Positions 29,964-39,967 of a DNA stretch of 64,000 nucleotides are shown here, piece after piece. A model generated the notes under the pieces. It did no database searches. It was not told the DNA's origin and saw nothing but the letters and a program-made list of their open reading frames with translations. The position numbers were made by a program, and so were the translations under genes. The stretch covers positions 24,743,693 to 24,807,692 of the forward strand of contig NC_067205.1 in the NCBI RefSeq assembly GCF_026262505.1. The letters are read 5' to 3'. The DNA is from Trichomonas vaginalis G3 (lineage: Eukaryota; Parabasalia; Trichomonadida; Trichomonadidae). The first letter of the stretch is position 1; each line of letters begins with the position of its first letter.

Positions 29964-29969
29964 TCATTC
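29964..29969 (+). promoter_or_regulatory. Possible initiator (Inr) of the EF-hand gene
   Basis: TCATTC fits the TCA-pyrimidine-T core of the trichomonad initiator. It lies about 40 bp before the ATG, somewhat farther than usual, so this is tentative. Confidence 0.3.
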
Positions 29970-30008
29970 CAACATATCGGCCACGAACTATTCAAAAAAA
30001 ATATTTTT

Positions 30009-30512
30009 ATGATGTCATCAACTGATGCTTCTAACCCAGAAGTTATTAAACAGCTAAAGGAATTATTTGACCTTGTTGATAAAGATCATAGTGGAAGCAT
30101 TGATTTTGATGAAATGGGTTACTTTTTAAATGAACTCGGAATAAGGAATCCATCATTCTTCTCGGTACTCATTTGGTACGTATCAGATAAAGATGGAGAT
30201 GGTATTTTAACTTTTGAAGAGTTCAAACTCCTTGTTTTAAACTTACCAAAGATATCAAAACTACCCGAATTTGTCGCAACGTTAGCATTCCTCAAGCTTG
30301 ATAAGGATCATTCAAATTCAATAGATATTGACGAACTTAGATCGATGTTCAAAGACCTTGGAAACTGCATCTCTGATAAACAAATTGTCAAAATATTCAA
30401 TCACTTTGATAAAGATAAAAGTGGTACACTCGAATTAAAGGAATTCAAGAGATTCATTAAAAGAATTGCCAAACCATTTAAGAAGACTTTCAATGAATCC
30501 GCTTTAGAATAA
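30009..30512 (+). CDS. Calmodulin-like EF-hand calcium-binding protein (167 aa)
   Basis: Four canonical EF-hand loops are visible: DKDHSGSIDFDE (24-35), DKDGDGILTFEE (60-71), DKDHSNSIDIDE (98-109) and DKDKSGTLELKE (134-145), each with Asp at 1, 3 and Glu at 12. It is somewhat longer than calmodulin (about 149 aa), with a basic C-terminal tail (RIAKPFKKTFNESALE). The start is the first ATG (tandem ATG ATG); the frame stays open upstream but has no ATG there. It should act as a cytosolic calcium sensor. It is the only clear whole host gene, in single copy between two Mavericks, and has no introns. Confidence 0.9.
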   Translation: MMSSTDASNPEVIKQLKELFDLVDKDHSGSIDFDEMGYFLNELGIRNPSFFSVLIWYVSDKDGDGILTFEEFKLLVLNLPKISKLPEFVATLAFLKLDKDHSNSIDIDELRSMFKDLGNCISDKQIVKIFNHFDKDKSGTLELKEFKRFIKRIAKPFKKTFNESALE

Positions 30513-31225
30513 ACTGTTGACATCACAATCTTATAAGTTAAATTCGACATTTTTGTTTTATTTCTTTATGGGCTTTTCTTTCCAAATTTTCAGTCATACA
30601 GCTCAATTGAATTGGAAAATTCTGTGGTGATCGATGCTATCTAAATGAACTCATTGTTTGGTAGCATAGATTCTCTTTATGGAACTGCTTTATAGATTGA
30701 AATGTTTATCTCAAGATATAGTTCAACTGATGCTCTTCATTTCATTTCTTTAGCTTGCCGAAACATTTATTTGGGGAATTATTTTCATTTTTCAATTAGT
30801 CAAAAAAATTGACTACTCCAAATTCTTGACTAATATTTTGAATACTTGAAATTATATCAAATTTGAGCCTCAAAAGAATAAAAATATTTATGCCATAATT
30901 CTAGCAATATCAGGCGCTGGATCTAAGCTTGATTTGGTCAAGCGATTGGTTCTTTTTAGTAATCTAATCAATCCTTCAAAATATACATATATTTTTGTGT
31001 AATTTTAGAGCATCCTCGCAAGCAATATATTGTTTATTGGAATTGTATGAATTCTTAATGTGAAGAATAAGCATATATATAAAAAATGGAGATATTTTGT
31101 GTTGAGACTTGGACTTTATCTTATTCCCACAATACATTTCCATAAATTGATTGAAAGATATCTATCTGCTAGTTCAAAATTCTTAAATTGAATGAGAAAA
31201 ATGAAATTCAAGATGGTAGTTATCG
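30513..31225. other. Host intergenic sequence
   Basis: AT-rich, no convincing ORF, RNA gene or transposon signature. Small AT palindromes only. It runs into the truncated left edge of Maverick C. Confidence 0.6.
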
Positions 31226-31239
31226 GGTTAGATCTAACC
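31226..31239. promoter_or_regulatory. GTTAG-type palindrome at the edge of C
   Basis: GGTTAGATCTAACC, a single central palindrome with GATC. It is the only box of this type outside A, and it marks the outermost Maverick-like sequence of C. Confidence 0.5.
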
Positions 31240-31312
31240 TTCTCAACTAAAATATATTTCTGCAGTTCATCCGCTACATTATTAACTAATTAACTTCAGA
31301 CATAAAATATAT

Positions 31313-32404
31313 TTAGTTTAGAAGAATTTTTCTTATTCTTTCTGGCATATTTTTGTCTTTCCAGTACTCCCGCTCTAATGGTCCCAGATGTGTTGGTTTA
31401 GATTCTCTCAAGTTCTTAGATGGTATAACATCTTCAACGCCTCCTTCATATCTTACTTTATAAGTGTCATCGTTTATGTTATAGCCAAGTATTTCAATAA
31501 CCACTCCTCGCTTTGCTTCGTCAATGGTTTCAGCAAGTTTGCCATTACTACTTTCAACTAATTTATGACGAGGATAAAATGCAATGGAGTCGTCAGCAGC
31601 TTTTATAAGATATCCATTACCTTGCGTAGAGTCTACGATATAATAGTTTCTACTTAACCTTAAACGTTTCTTTGTCAACGGTTTGTCGTCAAGAACTACA
31701 CGAACTTTTGTACCAGGAATGAGGGTAAATTGTGTTGAATTTCTGATATTTTGTGTTTGACTTCGTTTCTTTTGTATATACTTTTCTTCTTGTTGTTGTG
31801 TCATTGAATTTGGTGTATGTCCTGTTGTAGAATGTGTTGAGGAATTATATACTTCGAGAAAATGTTTCATTGTTTCTTCGGTAAAGTCTCGCTCTTGATT
31901 TAAATCTCTGAGAGTCCTTATGAAGCGGTTTATGATGCCGAGTATGTTATGGTTATGGTCTTCAGTAGTGTAGTGAGTTATGTTATGCTTAATGAGAAAA
32001 TCTGTGATTTCATTGCTGAGGTATGCACTGTCTTGGTCTGATGTTAAAGTACTTGGGCTATGTTCTGCTACAAACTTTTGTAAAACTCTTAACACTTCAT
32101 GAGTTCCTTTATTCCTCATTGGATATGCATATGCTTTGCGAGTGTTAACATTAATGAAGATGAGGAATGATTTATGTCCTCCTTTTCTGCTTTGAACGAG
32201 AGTGTCAAATTGGTATGCGTCGGGAGTGATGGAGTAAATTGGTAAAAAGTAGTCGTAAGGGTTTATTTTTGTTTGATGTACAACATTTTTGTCAAAGAAC
32301 CTTTTCACTTCAGCTCTGTTAGTAAATCCCCAACTCTTTGCAGCTTCATTGAACTTCTTAAATGACCTCCATGGATGTTGTTCGAATACTTCTTTCAAGC
32401 TCAT
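31313..32404 (-). CDS. Maverick chromodomain integrase (c-int), copy C, 363 aa
   Basis: Begins MSLKEVFEQHPWRSFKKFNE; a longer in-frame start inside the hairpin region upstream is unlikely. The rve-type integrase core covers about residues 60-200 (YQFDTLVQSRKGG, LTSDQDSAYLS, ILGIINRFIRTLRDL). A Gln/Lys-rich stretch and a chromodomain-like segment follow near residue 310 (YKVRYEGGVEDVIPSKNL), probably for chromatin targeting. It is codirectional with the fibre gene. This is the most complete integrase in the window and it looks whole. Confidence 0.85.
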   Translation of the reverse strand: MSLKEVFEQHPWRSFKKFNEAAKSWGFTNRAEVKRFFDKNVVHQTKINPYDYFLPIYSITPDAYQFDTLVQSRKGGHKSFLIFINVNTRKAYAYPMRNKGTHEVLRVLQKFVAEHSPSTLTSDQDSAYLSNEITDFLIKHNITHYTTEDHNHNILGIINRFIRTLRDLNQERDFTEETMKHFLEVYNSSTHSTTGHTPNSMTQQQEEKYIQKKRSQTQNIRNSTQFTLIPGTKVRVVLDDKPLTKKRLRLSRNYYIVDSTQGNGYLIKAADDSIAFYPRHKLVESSNGKLAETIDEAKRGVVIEILGYNINDDTYKVRYEGGVEDVIPSKNLRESKPTHLGPLEREYWKDKNMPERIRKILLN

Positions 32405-32438
32405 TAATGTAAAGTTAAAGATTTTATTCAAGACGGTA

Positions 32439-32484
32439 AGCCTTGACCCAAAGGGTCTAGGCTCAAGCGCGTTCATTGAACGCG
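32439..32484. repeat. Double mini-hairpin between fibre and integrase (C only)
   Basis: AGCCT-T-GACCC-AAA-GGGTC-T-AGGCT (32439-32463) then CGCGTTCA-T-TGAACGCG (32468-32484). A and D lack it at this site. It overlaps the 3' end of the fibre gene. Confidence 0.75.
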
Positions 32485-35208
32485 GTACCATGCGAATACA
32501 GTCATATAAGGTGGCATATAATCTTCACCCGAGCCTGTTGGATTTGTTGTGAAAGTATGGACATGATTTCCTCCTGGTTCAGTTGGTCGAAAAGTCTTTT
32601 TTGCTGAATTGTTATAAGATGGAGATAAAACGTCATTGCCAGCTTTATAGTCTGAGTTGTATAATGTGTGGTCTCTTAATGAGTGGCTATGGTCGCCAGA
32701 AAAGTTTGTCGTTCCTGTATGAGTGTGCGCAGGTAAGTTTGCTTCTTTAATTTTCTTTGAGCCTCCTGTTTGCTTTGAAGAGTTAGCACAGTATAAGAAT
32801 TTGTCTACAATCTGCTGCCACGTACCAAAACCTAAAACACTTGCCGGATTTTTTGAGTTCATTGACGTATAAATAGAGCCTATAGGATATATGGTTTCAA
32901 GAATCTGAGTCTTCATTGTTTGAAGTTCTGTCTTGTCGGCTTTCTTATCTAACATTGCTGGTAGTTCATATGCTTCAAAGTTTCTGGCATGATCTTCGAT
33001 ATTCCTGCAACTGTTATCTAAATTGTTTAGTGTATCTTTTACGCTTGTACTCGGATTCTCTAAAGGTGCACTTGAACCCAAATCATAGTTCAGTATTATG
33101 TCGTCTGCTCTAACAGTAGTGAAGGATTCATGTGTATGGTTCTTGTCAGCTTTACTATTTAATGTAGCTTGAAGTTCATTTATATCGGAGATATTGTGTT
33201 TATGAGATTTCAAAACTTTGTTCGTTGCGTCAAGTTCATCTTTGTCAGCTTTACTTTTAATAGCATCTTCAAAAGTTATTTTTGCCTTAACTCTCAAAGT
33301 AAATCTTGGTTCAACTAATACACCGTTAACAAAGAAACTAGAGGCATAAATTTCATCGTTATAACTAAATGCTTCTAGCGCTTTACCCGTGTCATAATGT
33401 ACAGTACAGCTTATGTCATAACCTTTAGCACGAATGTATTTATATCTTCTTTCATTAACATCTTCCGTCTTCACTTCTTCATCCCGTGTTAAATATCCAT
33501 GATAATCCGTTATAATCTGTTCATCTGAAGTTATATAATGAACATGGTTCTTGACTCTATCACTCAGAGCTAAAAGATCATTTTTGTCTGCCTTTTCGGC
33601 TAATTTCTCATTAACATCATTCACTTCTAATTCAACTCTTCCGCCAGAACTCTTATTATCATTAATCTTTTTCATTAATTCGGTAATTATGTCATAAAGA
33701 CTATATTCTGTTTTCGGTTTTGTAAATAATGAGTCAAAATTTCTTTTCATCATTACATCACTTACATTAATGATATCAGCTATACCTTTTTCATTTATTC
33801 TCTTCATTAGTTCTGCAATAATGACGAATATATAATCTGTTAATTTATTCTCTTCATCGAGGGTTATAGAATGATTTGAAATCGAATCATTAACACCTCT
33901 AAATAAATCAATAACTTCAGGATACACGTTTTTAATGTCTCGAATAACCCGACCCGTATCCTGTTGTTCATGGGCTTCATCGCTACGTGGTTTTATGTCT
34001 CTAACCATCATCAACGCAGCCATAACCGGAGGGTTTGTTGCTATCTGTTCGAAAATCCGTCCGTTATGTACGGTATATCTAAATAATTTCTTTGTGTTTG
34101 TCAAAACATTTGAAACAAGTCTTTTAAAACCATCTACAAAATTTCCCGTTTCACCTAATGTTCTTGCAGCATTTACAAGCTCACCCATTCCAGCTTTTGA
34201 CCCCAAAAACGTCCATATTGCGTTTATTTCACTCTGTATAGTTGTCCATTCAGCGAAACTAATACCCGCATTCGCTAAGTTGAAAATGAAACTCAGTGGA
34301 TCGAACTTAATTCCGCCTTCTTTTTCAATTTCAACGAACTCACTAACATGAGATTTTAAATATTCTTTCGTTAAAATCGTTTTCCCCGATGTTATGTCAT
34401 TAACGAAACTATCACCGTCAAAAGTTAACGAATTCAATTTCGTCATTGATGCTTTTATTTCATACACCGCTTTATCAATAGTTTTTGGCTCACCTTCTTT
34501 AGAAGTGTATGAAACATTAATGAATGAATTATATGTATTCATGAATGAGTTAAAATCAATGATTTTCATTAATGAAGCCTTTAATGATTCATTTACTGTC
34601 GAATCCCTTAAAGTAATTAATGAACTGTCATTTATGAAAGGTACACTGCAAACCGTTGAGTTTGGATCAAATGCTGTAGTCGGCTGGGGAGTATTAATGA
34701 TATAAGTCATTAAATCATTAAGTGATGCAAATAATGTTGTCGTTTTTGATTTAATTTCTTTAGCATCTGTTATATACGGTAATTTTATTTCTGTAGTTTC
34801 TGAATTAAAGATATTCGCTAAAATGTTTTGTAAACTGTTTTGAACAGTTGTATAAACCGTTGAATCCGGAACTCTTACGATTTCACCGTCCTTTATAAAC
34901 GGCATAGTACATGACGTAGTGCTTGGATCAAATCTTTCGGGATTATGATTCAACATATATTCTAATGCTTCATAAACAGACCTATATACGGTTGTATTAT
35001 CTTTTTCAATAATTTCACCGTCCTTTATAAACGGCATAGTACATGGAGTTAAAATAGGGTCAAACTTTTCATAGTCCTTCCATGTTATGTATTTCTCAGT
35101 ATTTCCATCAGAAATAACAATATATTTGTCAGTAAGTGTGAGAGAGTATTGACCAAAATATAAACGTTTAGCTCTGTCAGCTTCATACGCATATGCAGCT
35201 ATACTCAT
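32473..35208 (-). CDS. Fibre protein, 911 aa, non-collagen type (C)
   Basis: The N-terminal third has a repeated TSCTMPFIKDGEI.../STVY module (about residues 55-230) in place of the collagen triplets of A and D. Helical domains follow, then KADKNHVHYITSDEQIITDYHG, KADKNHTHESFTTVRADDIIL repeats, and a collar-type tip (YPIGSIYTSMNSKNP) with His-rich loops (PAHTHTGT, GDHSHSL, GNHVHTF). It is probably a trimeric external fibre that binds a surface. From about residue 590 on it is near-identical to A and D, so the head has been exchanged. It looks whole. Confidence 0.8.
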   Translation of the reverse strand: MSIAAYAYEADRAKRLYFGQYSLTLTDKYIVISDGNTEKYITWKDYEKFDPILTPCTMPFIKDGEIIEKDNTTVYRSVYEALEYMLNHNPERFDPSTTSCTMPFIKDGEIVRVPDSTVYTTVQNSLQNILANIFNSETTEIKLPYITDAKEIKSKTTTLFASLNDLMTYIINTPQPTTAFDPNSTVCSVPFINDSSLITLRDSTVNESLKASLMKIIDFNSFMNTYNSFINVSYTSKEGEPKTIDKAVYEIKASMTKLNSLTFDGDSFVNDITSGKTILTKEYLKSHVSEFVEIEKEGGIKFDPLSFIFNLANAGISFAEWTTIQSEINAIWTFLGSKAGMGELVNAARTLGETGNFVDGFKRLVSNVLTNTKKLFRYTVHNGRIFEQIATNPPVMAALMMVRDIKPRSDEAHEQQDTGRVIRDIKNVYPEVIDLFRGVNDSISNHSITLDEENKLTDYIFVIIAELMKRINEKGIADIINVSDVMMKRNFDSLFTKPKTEYSLYDIITELMKKINDNKSSGGRVELEVNDVNEKLAEKADKNDLLALSDRVKNHVHYITSDEQIITDYHGYLTRDEEVKTEDVNERRYKYIRAKGYDISCTVHYDTGKALEAFSYNDEIYASSFFVNGVLVEPRFTLRVKAKITFEDAIKSKADKDELDATNKVLKSHKHNISDINELQATLNSKADKNHTHESFTTVRADDIILNYDLGSSAPLENPSTSVKDTLNNLDNSCRNIEDHARNFEAYELPAMLDKKADKTELQTMKTQILETIYPIGSIYTSMNSKNPASVLGFGTWQQIVDKFLYCANSSKQTGGSKKIKEANLPAHTHTGTTNFSGDHSHSLRDHTLYNSDYKAGNDVLSPSYNNSAKKTFRPTEPGGNHVHTFTTNPTGSGEDYMPPYMTVFAWYRVQ

Positions 35209-35225
35209 ATTTTAATGAGAATAAA
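35209..35225. promoter_or_regulatory. 17-bp divergent start region at the fibre gene (C)
   Basis: ATTTTAATGAGAATAAA between the two ATGs; the inverse of the A and D versions. Confidence 0.55.
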
Positions 35226-36002
35226 ATGTTGTTCTATTTGCAAAGTACAGACCCAAACGAATACGGGACAGTAAAGCTACAAACAAACTTAGGTCTACAG
35301 AATGAGGCGCTTGCATTCAGAATGGTTGACTTCAATACTATCGCTTCATTCGTTATAACAGATGAAACAGATTTCATAGAGATTGAAATAGATGGAAAGA
35401 AGCACGAAATAAGATTTCACAATAATGTAGAATATAAGATGGAAACATTAGCTGGAGTGTTAAATGCTCTCATAAATACTACAATAAACAAGGATAACGA
35501 AGAAAACTTAATGAATGTTAAACTTATTGCAGGAGTTTTGAAGTTCAGTTATGTGAAGGAGTTCAAGATAACACAAATGAGTCATAGAGTTCAATTGCTT
35601 CTGGGAGCATACCATATGACATTTCCTTTGAAAAGTGTTGACAAAACGATTGAGATGAAATATGTTCCATATGTATGTTATGGCAACTGTTTGTACATTG
35701 AGTCTAAAATAGCTAATGTCACAGGCATTTCAGGAGTTAATAGTAAAGGTTCAGTAGAATATAAATCCTTCTGTTATGCAGTCAATTCAATGTTCATTCC
35801 AAACGTTCCTGTCATAGCAACTCATTTAGGTAAATGGGTTCGCATTAGTCCTCATAATTTGAAAGACATGCAATTCAGACTTGTTGACTTTCAAGGAGAG
35901 CCTGTAGAACTGAAGGCACCAGTGCGAATGACTGTTGAAGTTGACTTTTTAGAAAATATTAAATGCAACAGCTTACAAGAGAACTCAGAGCTAAAAATAT
36001 AA
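35226..36002 (+). CDS. 258-aa hypothetical capsid-side protein (C)
   Basis: The ATG at 35226 gives the conserved MLFYLQSTDPNEYG start and the same 17-bp spacing to the fibre start as in A and D. Beta-rich; FVITDETDFIEIEID near residue 45, HRVQLLLGAYHMTFPLKSVDKTIEMK near 125, and a VRISPHNLKDMQFRLVDFQGEPVEL C-terminal segment. Function unknown; possibly a fibre-base or vertex protein. It overlaps the next gene by 40 bp. Whole here, broken in A and D. Confidence 0.65.
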   Translation: MLFYLQSTDPNEYGTVKLQTNLGLQNEALAFRMVDFNTIASFVITDETDFIEIEIDGKKHEIRFHNNVEYKMETLAGVLNALINTTINKDNEENLMNVKLIAGVLKFSYVKEFKITQMSHRVQLLLGAYHMTFPLKSVDKTIEMKYVPYVCYGNCLYIESKIANVTGISGVNSKGSVEYKSFCYAVNSMFIPNVPVIATHLGKWVRISPHNLKDMQFRLVDFQGEPVELKAPVRMTVEVDFLENIKCNSLQENSELKI

Positions 36003-36205
36003 AGTATGAATGTTATGTATTAGGTCATGAACTTTGGTTGTTGCTGTTTGATGAAACAAATGAGTTAGTTATGTCAGTCAAGAGAACAGAAAAATATTGT
36101 GTTAGTGAAAACTGCACCAAGTCAATAAGATTAGGTTTGCATTATGAAGATGAGTTCGATACTGTTGAAGAAGTTTTGGATAGATATTACAAATTGCTAA
36201 CTTGA
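35963..36205 (+). CDS. 80-aa hypothetical protein (C)
   Basis: Same family as 8853 (A), without its 10-residue hairpin-coded insertion. It starts inside the preceding gene and ends 15 bp before the mini-hairpin at 36221. It looks whole. Confidence 0.55.
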   Translation: MQQLTRELRAKNIKYECYVLGHELWLLLFDETNELVMSVKRTEKYCVSENCTKSIRLGLHYEDEFDTVEEVLDRYYKLLT

Positions 36206-36220
36206 AATTTTTTGACTGAC

Positions 36221-36246
36221 GGCGCAAAGCGCCAAGACCGAGGGTC
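36221..36246. repeat. Double mini-hairpin between convergent genes (C)
   Basis: GGCGC-AAA-GCGCC then GACC-GA-GGGTC, also present in D (52031) but absent from A at this junction. Confidence 0.7.
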
Positions 36247-36255
36247 CTGACTGCT

Positions 36256-36870
36256 TTAATTTACTAAAACATATTTCAAACAAAGCTTATAGTCAGTAGA
36301 TAGTTTTGTATACTCGTTCGAATATTTATACTTAAACTCAACTCCTGTAGTTCCTGGTGTTTCGATTATTCTAATATTACCTATTTTCATGAATAGTGGA
36401 GTTTGACCACAGCATTCGATTTCAGGGTCGAGATAGTCAATGACACATTGCTTTCCTGTTATTCGTGAGATAACATTTTCAAGGTCCTCCTTTGTTAGAA
36501 TTATTTGGTTCTTACTTATAAGATTTGTCAAAAGCTTCTTATCGTCTTTGAGTAAAATTGTTTGGTATAACTGAAGAAGGTAATGGTCTACGTTATCTGA
36601 AGGATTTGTTTGAACATTTGTGTAAGGGTTGTCGTTGGCTTCTCTTGAAAGAATTTGGTCCAGTGGTGGATACTCTAACTTAACATCTGATGTAGCGTTA
36701 GCGTTTGAAGCTGAGTTTAAATTCACCGACTTAAGTTCTGGTTCTTTTTCTTTCAAACACTCTGAACTATAGTTCTTTATGACAATATTGTTTGTCGTTC
36801 GTGAGTCAACATTTGATGTTGGTTCAATTGGAACATTAACGGCACCAGCTAAGATGGATTTGCTTCTCAT
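36256..36870 (-). CDS. 204-aa hypothetical Maverick protein (C)
   Basis: Counterpart of the 216-aa protein of A; differs mainly by lacking the 12 residues coded by the mini-hairpin. The N-terminal 80 residues are Asn/Thr/Ser-rich, the rest ordered and ending LCLKYVLVN. It is divergent from the 36896 gene, 25 bp apart. It looks whole. Confidence 0.6.
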   Translation of the reverse strand: MRSKSILAGAVNVPIEPTSNVDSRTTNNIVIKNYSSECLKEKEPELKSVNLNSASNANATSDVKLEYPPLDQILSREANDNPYTNVQTNPSDNVDHYLLQLYQTILLKDDKKLLTNLISKNQIILTKEDLENVISRITGKQCVIDYLDPEIECCGQTPLFMKIGNIRIIETPGTTGVEFKYKYSNEYTKLSTDYKLCLKYVLVN

Positions 36871-36895
36871 TTCATATAGAATAAAAACCTTTTAT

Positions 36896-37296
36896 ATGTA
36901 TGAAATGAACAATATACTCGACAAGGGTTTGAATGTAAAGCTAACGAATGAAAATATTGTTGAATTCACTGAGACAGAGCTGTGTATAAAGATGTAGAAC
37001 TACTGAACAAAAGAGCTAAGGGAAGAAGCAGGAACATGAACAAAGGGTGGAAGCCTATAAAAATTTATGTCAACGATGGCTCAGGAGGTTCAAACATAAA
37101 GTATGCAGAAAGTTATAGAGTTTATGCTCTCAAAGGTGAAAAGCCTTCATTTAAGAACAGCTATTCTAACGCATATCCTCAAAAGCTAACGGATGGGGAA
37201 GTGGATGATATGAATGACAGCAAAAATATTAACAAAAATGGCGACAGAGATGCATGGAATTTGTTTACCATCAGTCAATTGAAGGTTAAACTTTAA
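36896..37296 (+). pseudogene. 133-aa-type hypothetical protein (C)
   Basis: Same family as 7780 (A). MYEMNNILDKGLN start, NDGSGGSN turn, QLKVKL end. It converges on the ATPase with a few bases of overlap. Broken about once. Confidence 0.5.
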
Positions 37297-38175
37297 AACA
37301 ATGTTGGTCGTTCCCATGAATATTTTTGACTTTAATGGTATTAGTCATGATATGAATCTCAAGGTATGAACGAGGAGAGATGAGAGACTTATATGCTTCC
37401 CAAATTTCTTCAAAAGGTAATGTTATACCTGACTGTTTCCAAATGAGTTCAATATCATAACGTGAGAAACCTTGAAAGATAACGAAGTCAGTTATGAGAC
37501 GTTTTATGTTTAAAGCTAAAAACCTCCATGTTTGCATAAGTATTGCTACAGTTAAGTGGTAATGTCTGACTTTAGTAATGATGTTAGCTAATGGTGAGTC
37601 TGGTTTTGACACTAAACCTTTCCAGCGAAATCATCACAAACTAATAAAGTGTTTGAAGGATACTTTTTGAAGGGGTATTTTGAAAGTTTTGACAGAATGT
37701 AGTTTGTAAGTCGTTTCATATCGTAAACTCCTGAGTATTGACGTAAGTGGTGTTTGTCAATAATTCTTTCCATCTCTCTGAAGTCTTTTGCATTCCTGAC
37801 TGTATAAATTCAACGATGGCATAATATTTCCTCTTACGTCGAATGTAACGTTGAAGAAATTCAATGAGTTCACTGTCTGGAACTTTAACGACAGAGGCTT
37901 GAACTTTTGACATAAATGTTTTCGCTGTTGAGTCCATAGAGTCTGAAGTTGCTGATATAATGATTTGGTCATAATATGAGTCATTTCCTAAACGCTCTGT
38001 TATGAGTATATGACGAATGAGGTTAAATGTCTTTCCTGAACCCATCTTTCCACAATAGAAATAACACCATTTGAACAGAATCATAATCTTTGCTGAAAGG
38101 AAGAATAAGAGAAGAGTTAAGTTTGTCTGTAGTTTCATTCATGTCTTCATCTACGTCATGTATTAAATGCTTCAT
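37293..38175 (-). pseudogene. Packaging ATPase, copy C
   Basis: GKMGSGKT Walker A and the rest of the A32-like ATPase are recognisable as in 6895. Its start faces the penton-like gene across 16 bp. About three breaks. Confidence 0.8.
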
Positions 38176-38191
38176 TTTATCTCCATTAAAA

Positions 38192-39071
38192 ATGCAAGTC
38201 AGAAATATTCAGAACATAGCACCGAGTCTAACTGACAAGAGTATAAAGATATACTATGAACATGTTATGATGAAACCAACCAAAATTCAAGAAAGTCAGT
38301 ATACTTATGAATATCCAAGACACTGGGTAGAGTATGTAGGAGGTGAGAAAGCTATTGAAATAAGACAAGTTAGAAGTATTCCAGCAGGAAGAACAATATT
38401 ATTGAAGAACTTTAATGTTTTGAGGTATAATGATGAAACAAAGAAGCAAGATAGTTTCCTGTTGCTGTGTATGTGAACTAGACACAGGAGATGACATGAA
38501 AGTTTTTAACACAAAGCTTCAAACGGTAGTGAGAGAACAACTTACTGCGGAAGGACATCCATTACCTTCAGAAGTTACCATAGCATATAATTTTGAAACA
38601 AACTCAATAGATTTTAAAGTCATCTCTGCAAAGAAGTCAGGTTTTACATTTAATGAAGCAGATGTATATTCGAATGAAAACTTCAAAGCTATTGCATGGT
38701 TAGATAATGACGATTGCTTTAAGAAAATATTTAAATACAGTGACTCAAAGATGTCAATAGATGACCTTCGTGGAATGTTACCATCGACGTTTACAGTTGA
38801 AGGTTCAGCAGGATTGCTTACAAGATTGTCAATTGGTGGCATTTGGTCTCGTGAGAACATTGTTATAAAATCCAGTATAAGTGAATTTGCTGAAGAATCT
38901 ATATTATGTCTTTCAAACTACATGTATTCGCCGCCGAAGCATTATAGTATAACAAACTTTGTCAGTAAGTTTAACATAAGACTTGTCGAACCTTCTTCAA
39001 TGAAAGATGTTGTGCTACCTAAAGATGGAAAGGATGGACTCATTATTGAAATGATTTTAATTGCATATTAA
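38192..39071 (+). pseudogene. Penton/minor-capsid-like gene, copy C
   Basis: Close homologue of 5997 (A), with the same MQVRNIQNIAPSLTDK start and LIIEMILIAY end. The next gene starts at its stop codon. Broken about once. Confidence 0.6.
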
Positions 39072-39302
39072 ATGAGCTTGTTCTTGAAGGTCATTCATGA
39101 TGAAATAACTGTTGTAGAAGATGTTAGCAATTGTTCAGACATTTTGAAGCGTATAGATGATATAAGAAATAAGTTAGATAGACCGCAAAGCGGTGAGGGC
39201 GAAGCCCGTGAGAATGTTTATGTTTCATTGACTTTCTCCAGTAACGAGAACTTTTATGAGATAATATTGAAGAGAGATGATTTTAATATGGGTAAATGGT
39301 AG
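39072..39302 (+). CDS. 74/76-aa hypothetical protein (C)
   Basis: Counterpart of 5772 (A). The double mini-hairpin (39181-39207) lies in its middle and is translated as PQSGEGEARENV. Its end overlaps the start of the 175-aa gene. Confidence 0.55.
   Translation: MSLFLKVIHDEITVVEDVSNCSDILKRIDDIRNKLDRPQSGEGEARENVYVSLTFSSNENFYEIILKRDDFNMGKW
39181..39207. repeat. Double mini-hairpin in the 74-aa gene (C)
   Basis: ACCGC-AAA-GCGGT, GA spacer, GGGC-GAA-GCCC; the second stem is perfect here and in D, imperfect in A. Confidence 0.7.
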
Positions 39303-39823
39303 CTTGGGCAGCTTTAGGCGCAATGGGAACAAAAGCATTAGCATTTGGAGCAAAAGCACTTGGAGCTTATGACGCAGTAAATAAAATGAGTGGAGGAAGG
39401 GTTTCGAAGACATTAGATGCAAATAAAGGGAAGATTGGAGGCTGGGTTGCAAAGAAGTTAAGATTAAATAAAATAGGGCTCATAAATAAAGCATCCAATT
39501 TAGTTGCGACTGAGTCAGAAAATGCTTTAGGAAAGGACGATGAGTTTGCAAAACACGCAAAAGACTTTAATGACCAGATGAAAGGTGAAACAATGCATTT
39601 AAATAGAGTCGATGGAACTAAAGAAAATGTTTCTTCTCCACCAGCGGTTTATCCATACGGACCTTATGGAATGTATGGAAACCCTTACGAAAGACCATTT
39701 GACCCATTGACTGGTGGAAGTAACTGGTATCATTACGGCCGAAGAAGAAAGACAGTCAAGCTGGAGACAGACGTGAAGAAAGCAACTAAAAAGAAACCAA
39801 GGAAGAGAGTTATAAAGCAATGA
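39296..39823 (+). CDS. 175-aa Gly/Ala-rich basic protein (C)
   Basis: Near-identical to 5244 (A) and 48455 (D). Ala/Gly-rich possibly membrane-active N-terminus, Tyr/Gly/Pro patch, basic tail KKKPRKRVIKQ. Last structural gene before the terminal module. It looks whole. Confidence 0.65.
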   Translation: MVAWAALGAMGTKALAFGAKALGAYDAVNKMSGGRVSKTLDANKGKIGGWVAKKLRLNKIGLINKASNLVATESENALGKDDEFAKHAKDFNDQMKGETMHLNRVDGTKENVSSPPAVYPYGPYGMYGNPYERPFDPLTGGSNWYHYGRRRKTVKLETDVKKATKKKPRKRVIKQ

Positions 39824-39844
39824 ATTCAACAGGGTGAAAAAACA

Positions 39845-39878
39845 GGTGAGAAAACGGGTGAGATCTCACCACTTCACC
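39845..39878. promoter_or_regulatory. GGTGAG palindromic box (C, terminus side)
   Basis: GGTGAG-6-GGTGAG-AT-CTCACC-3-TCACC. It has the same architecture as the GTTAG boxes of A, with every arm changed from TTAG to TGAG. Confidence 0.7.
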
Positions 39879-39967
39879 TAAATTTATTTTTGTGCTATGT
39901 TTTCATACGTGTGAGGGTGGTGATATCATTAATTTTTAAGTTTATTTTTTATTTTATTTTTATATAA

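Noticed and set aside
29943-30008. Longer N-terminus for the EF-hand protein
   Set aside because: The upstream in-frame stretch has no ATG; it would require a GTG start, which is not expected in this host.
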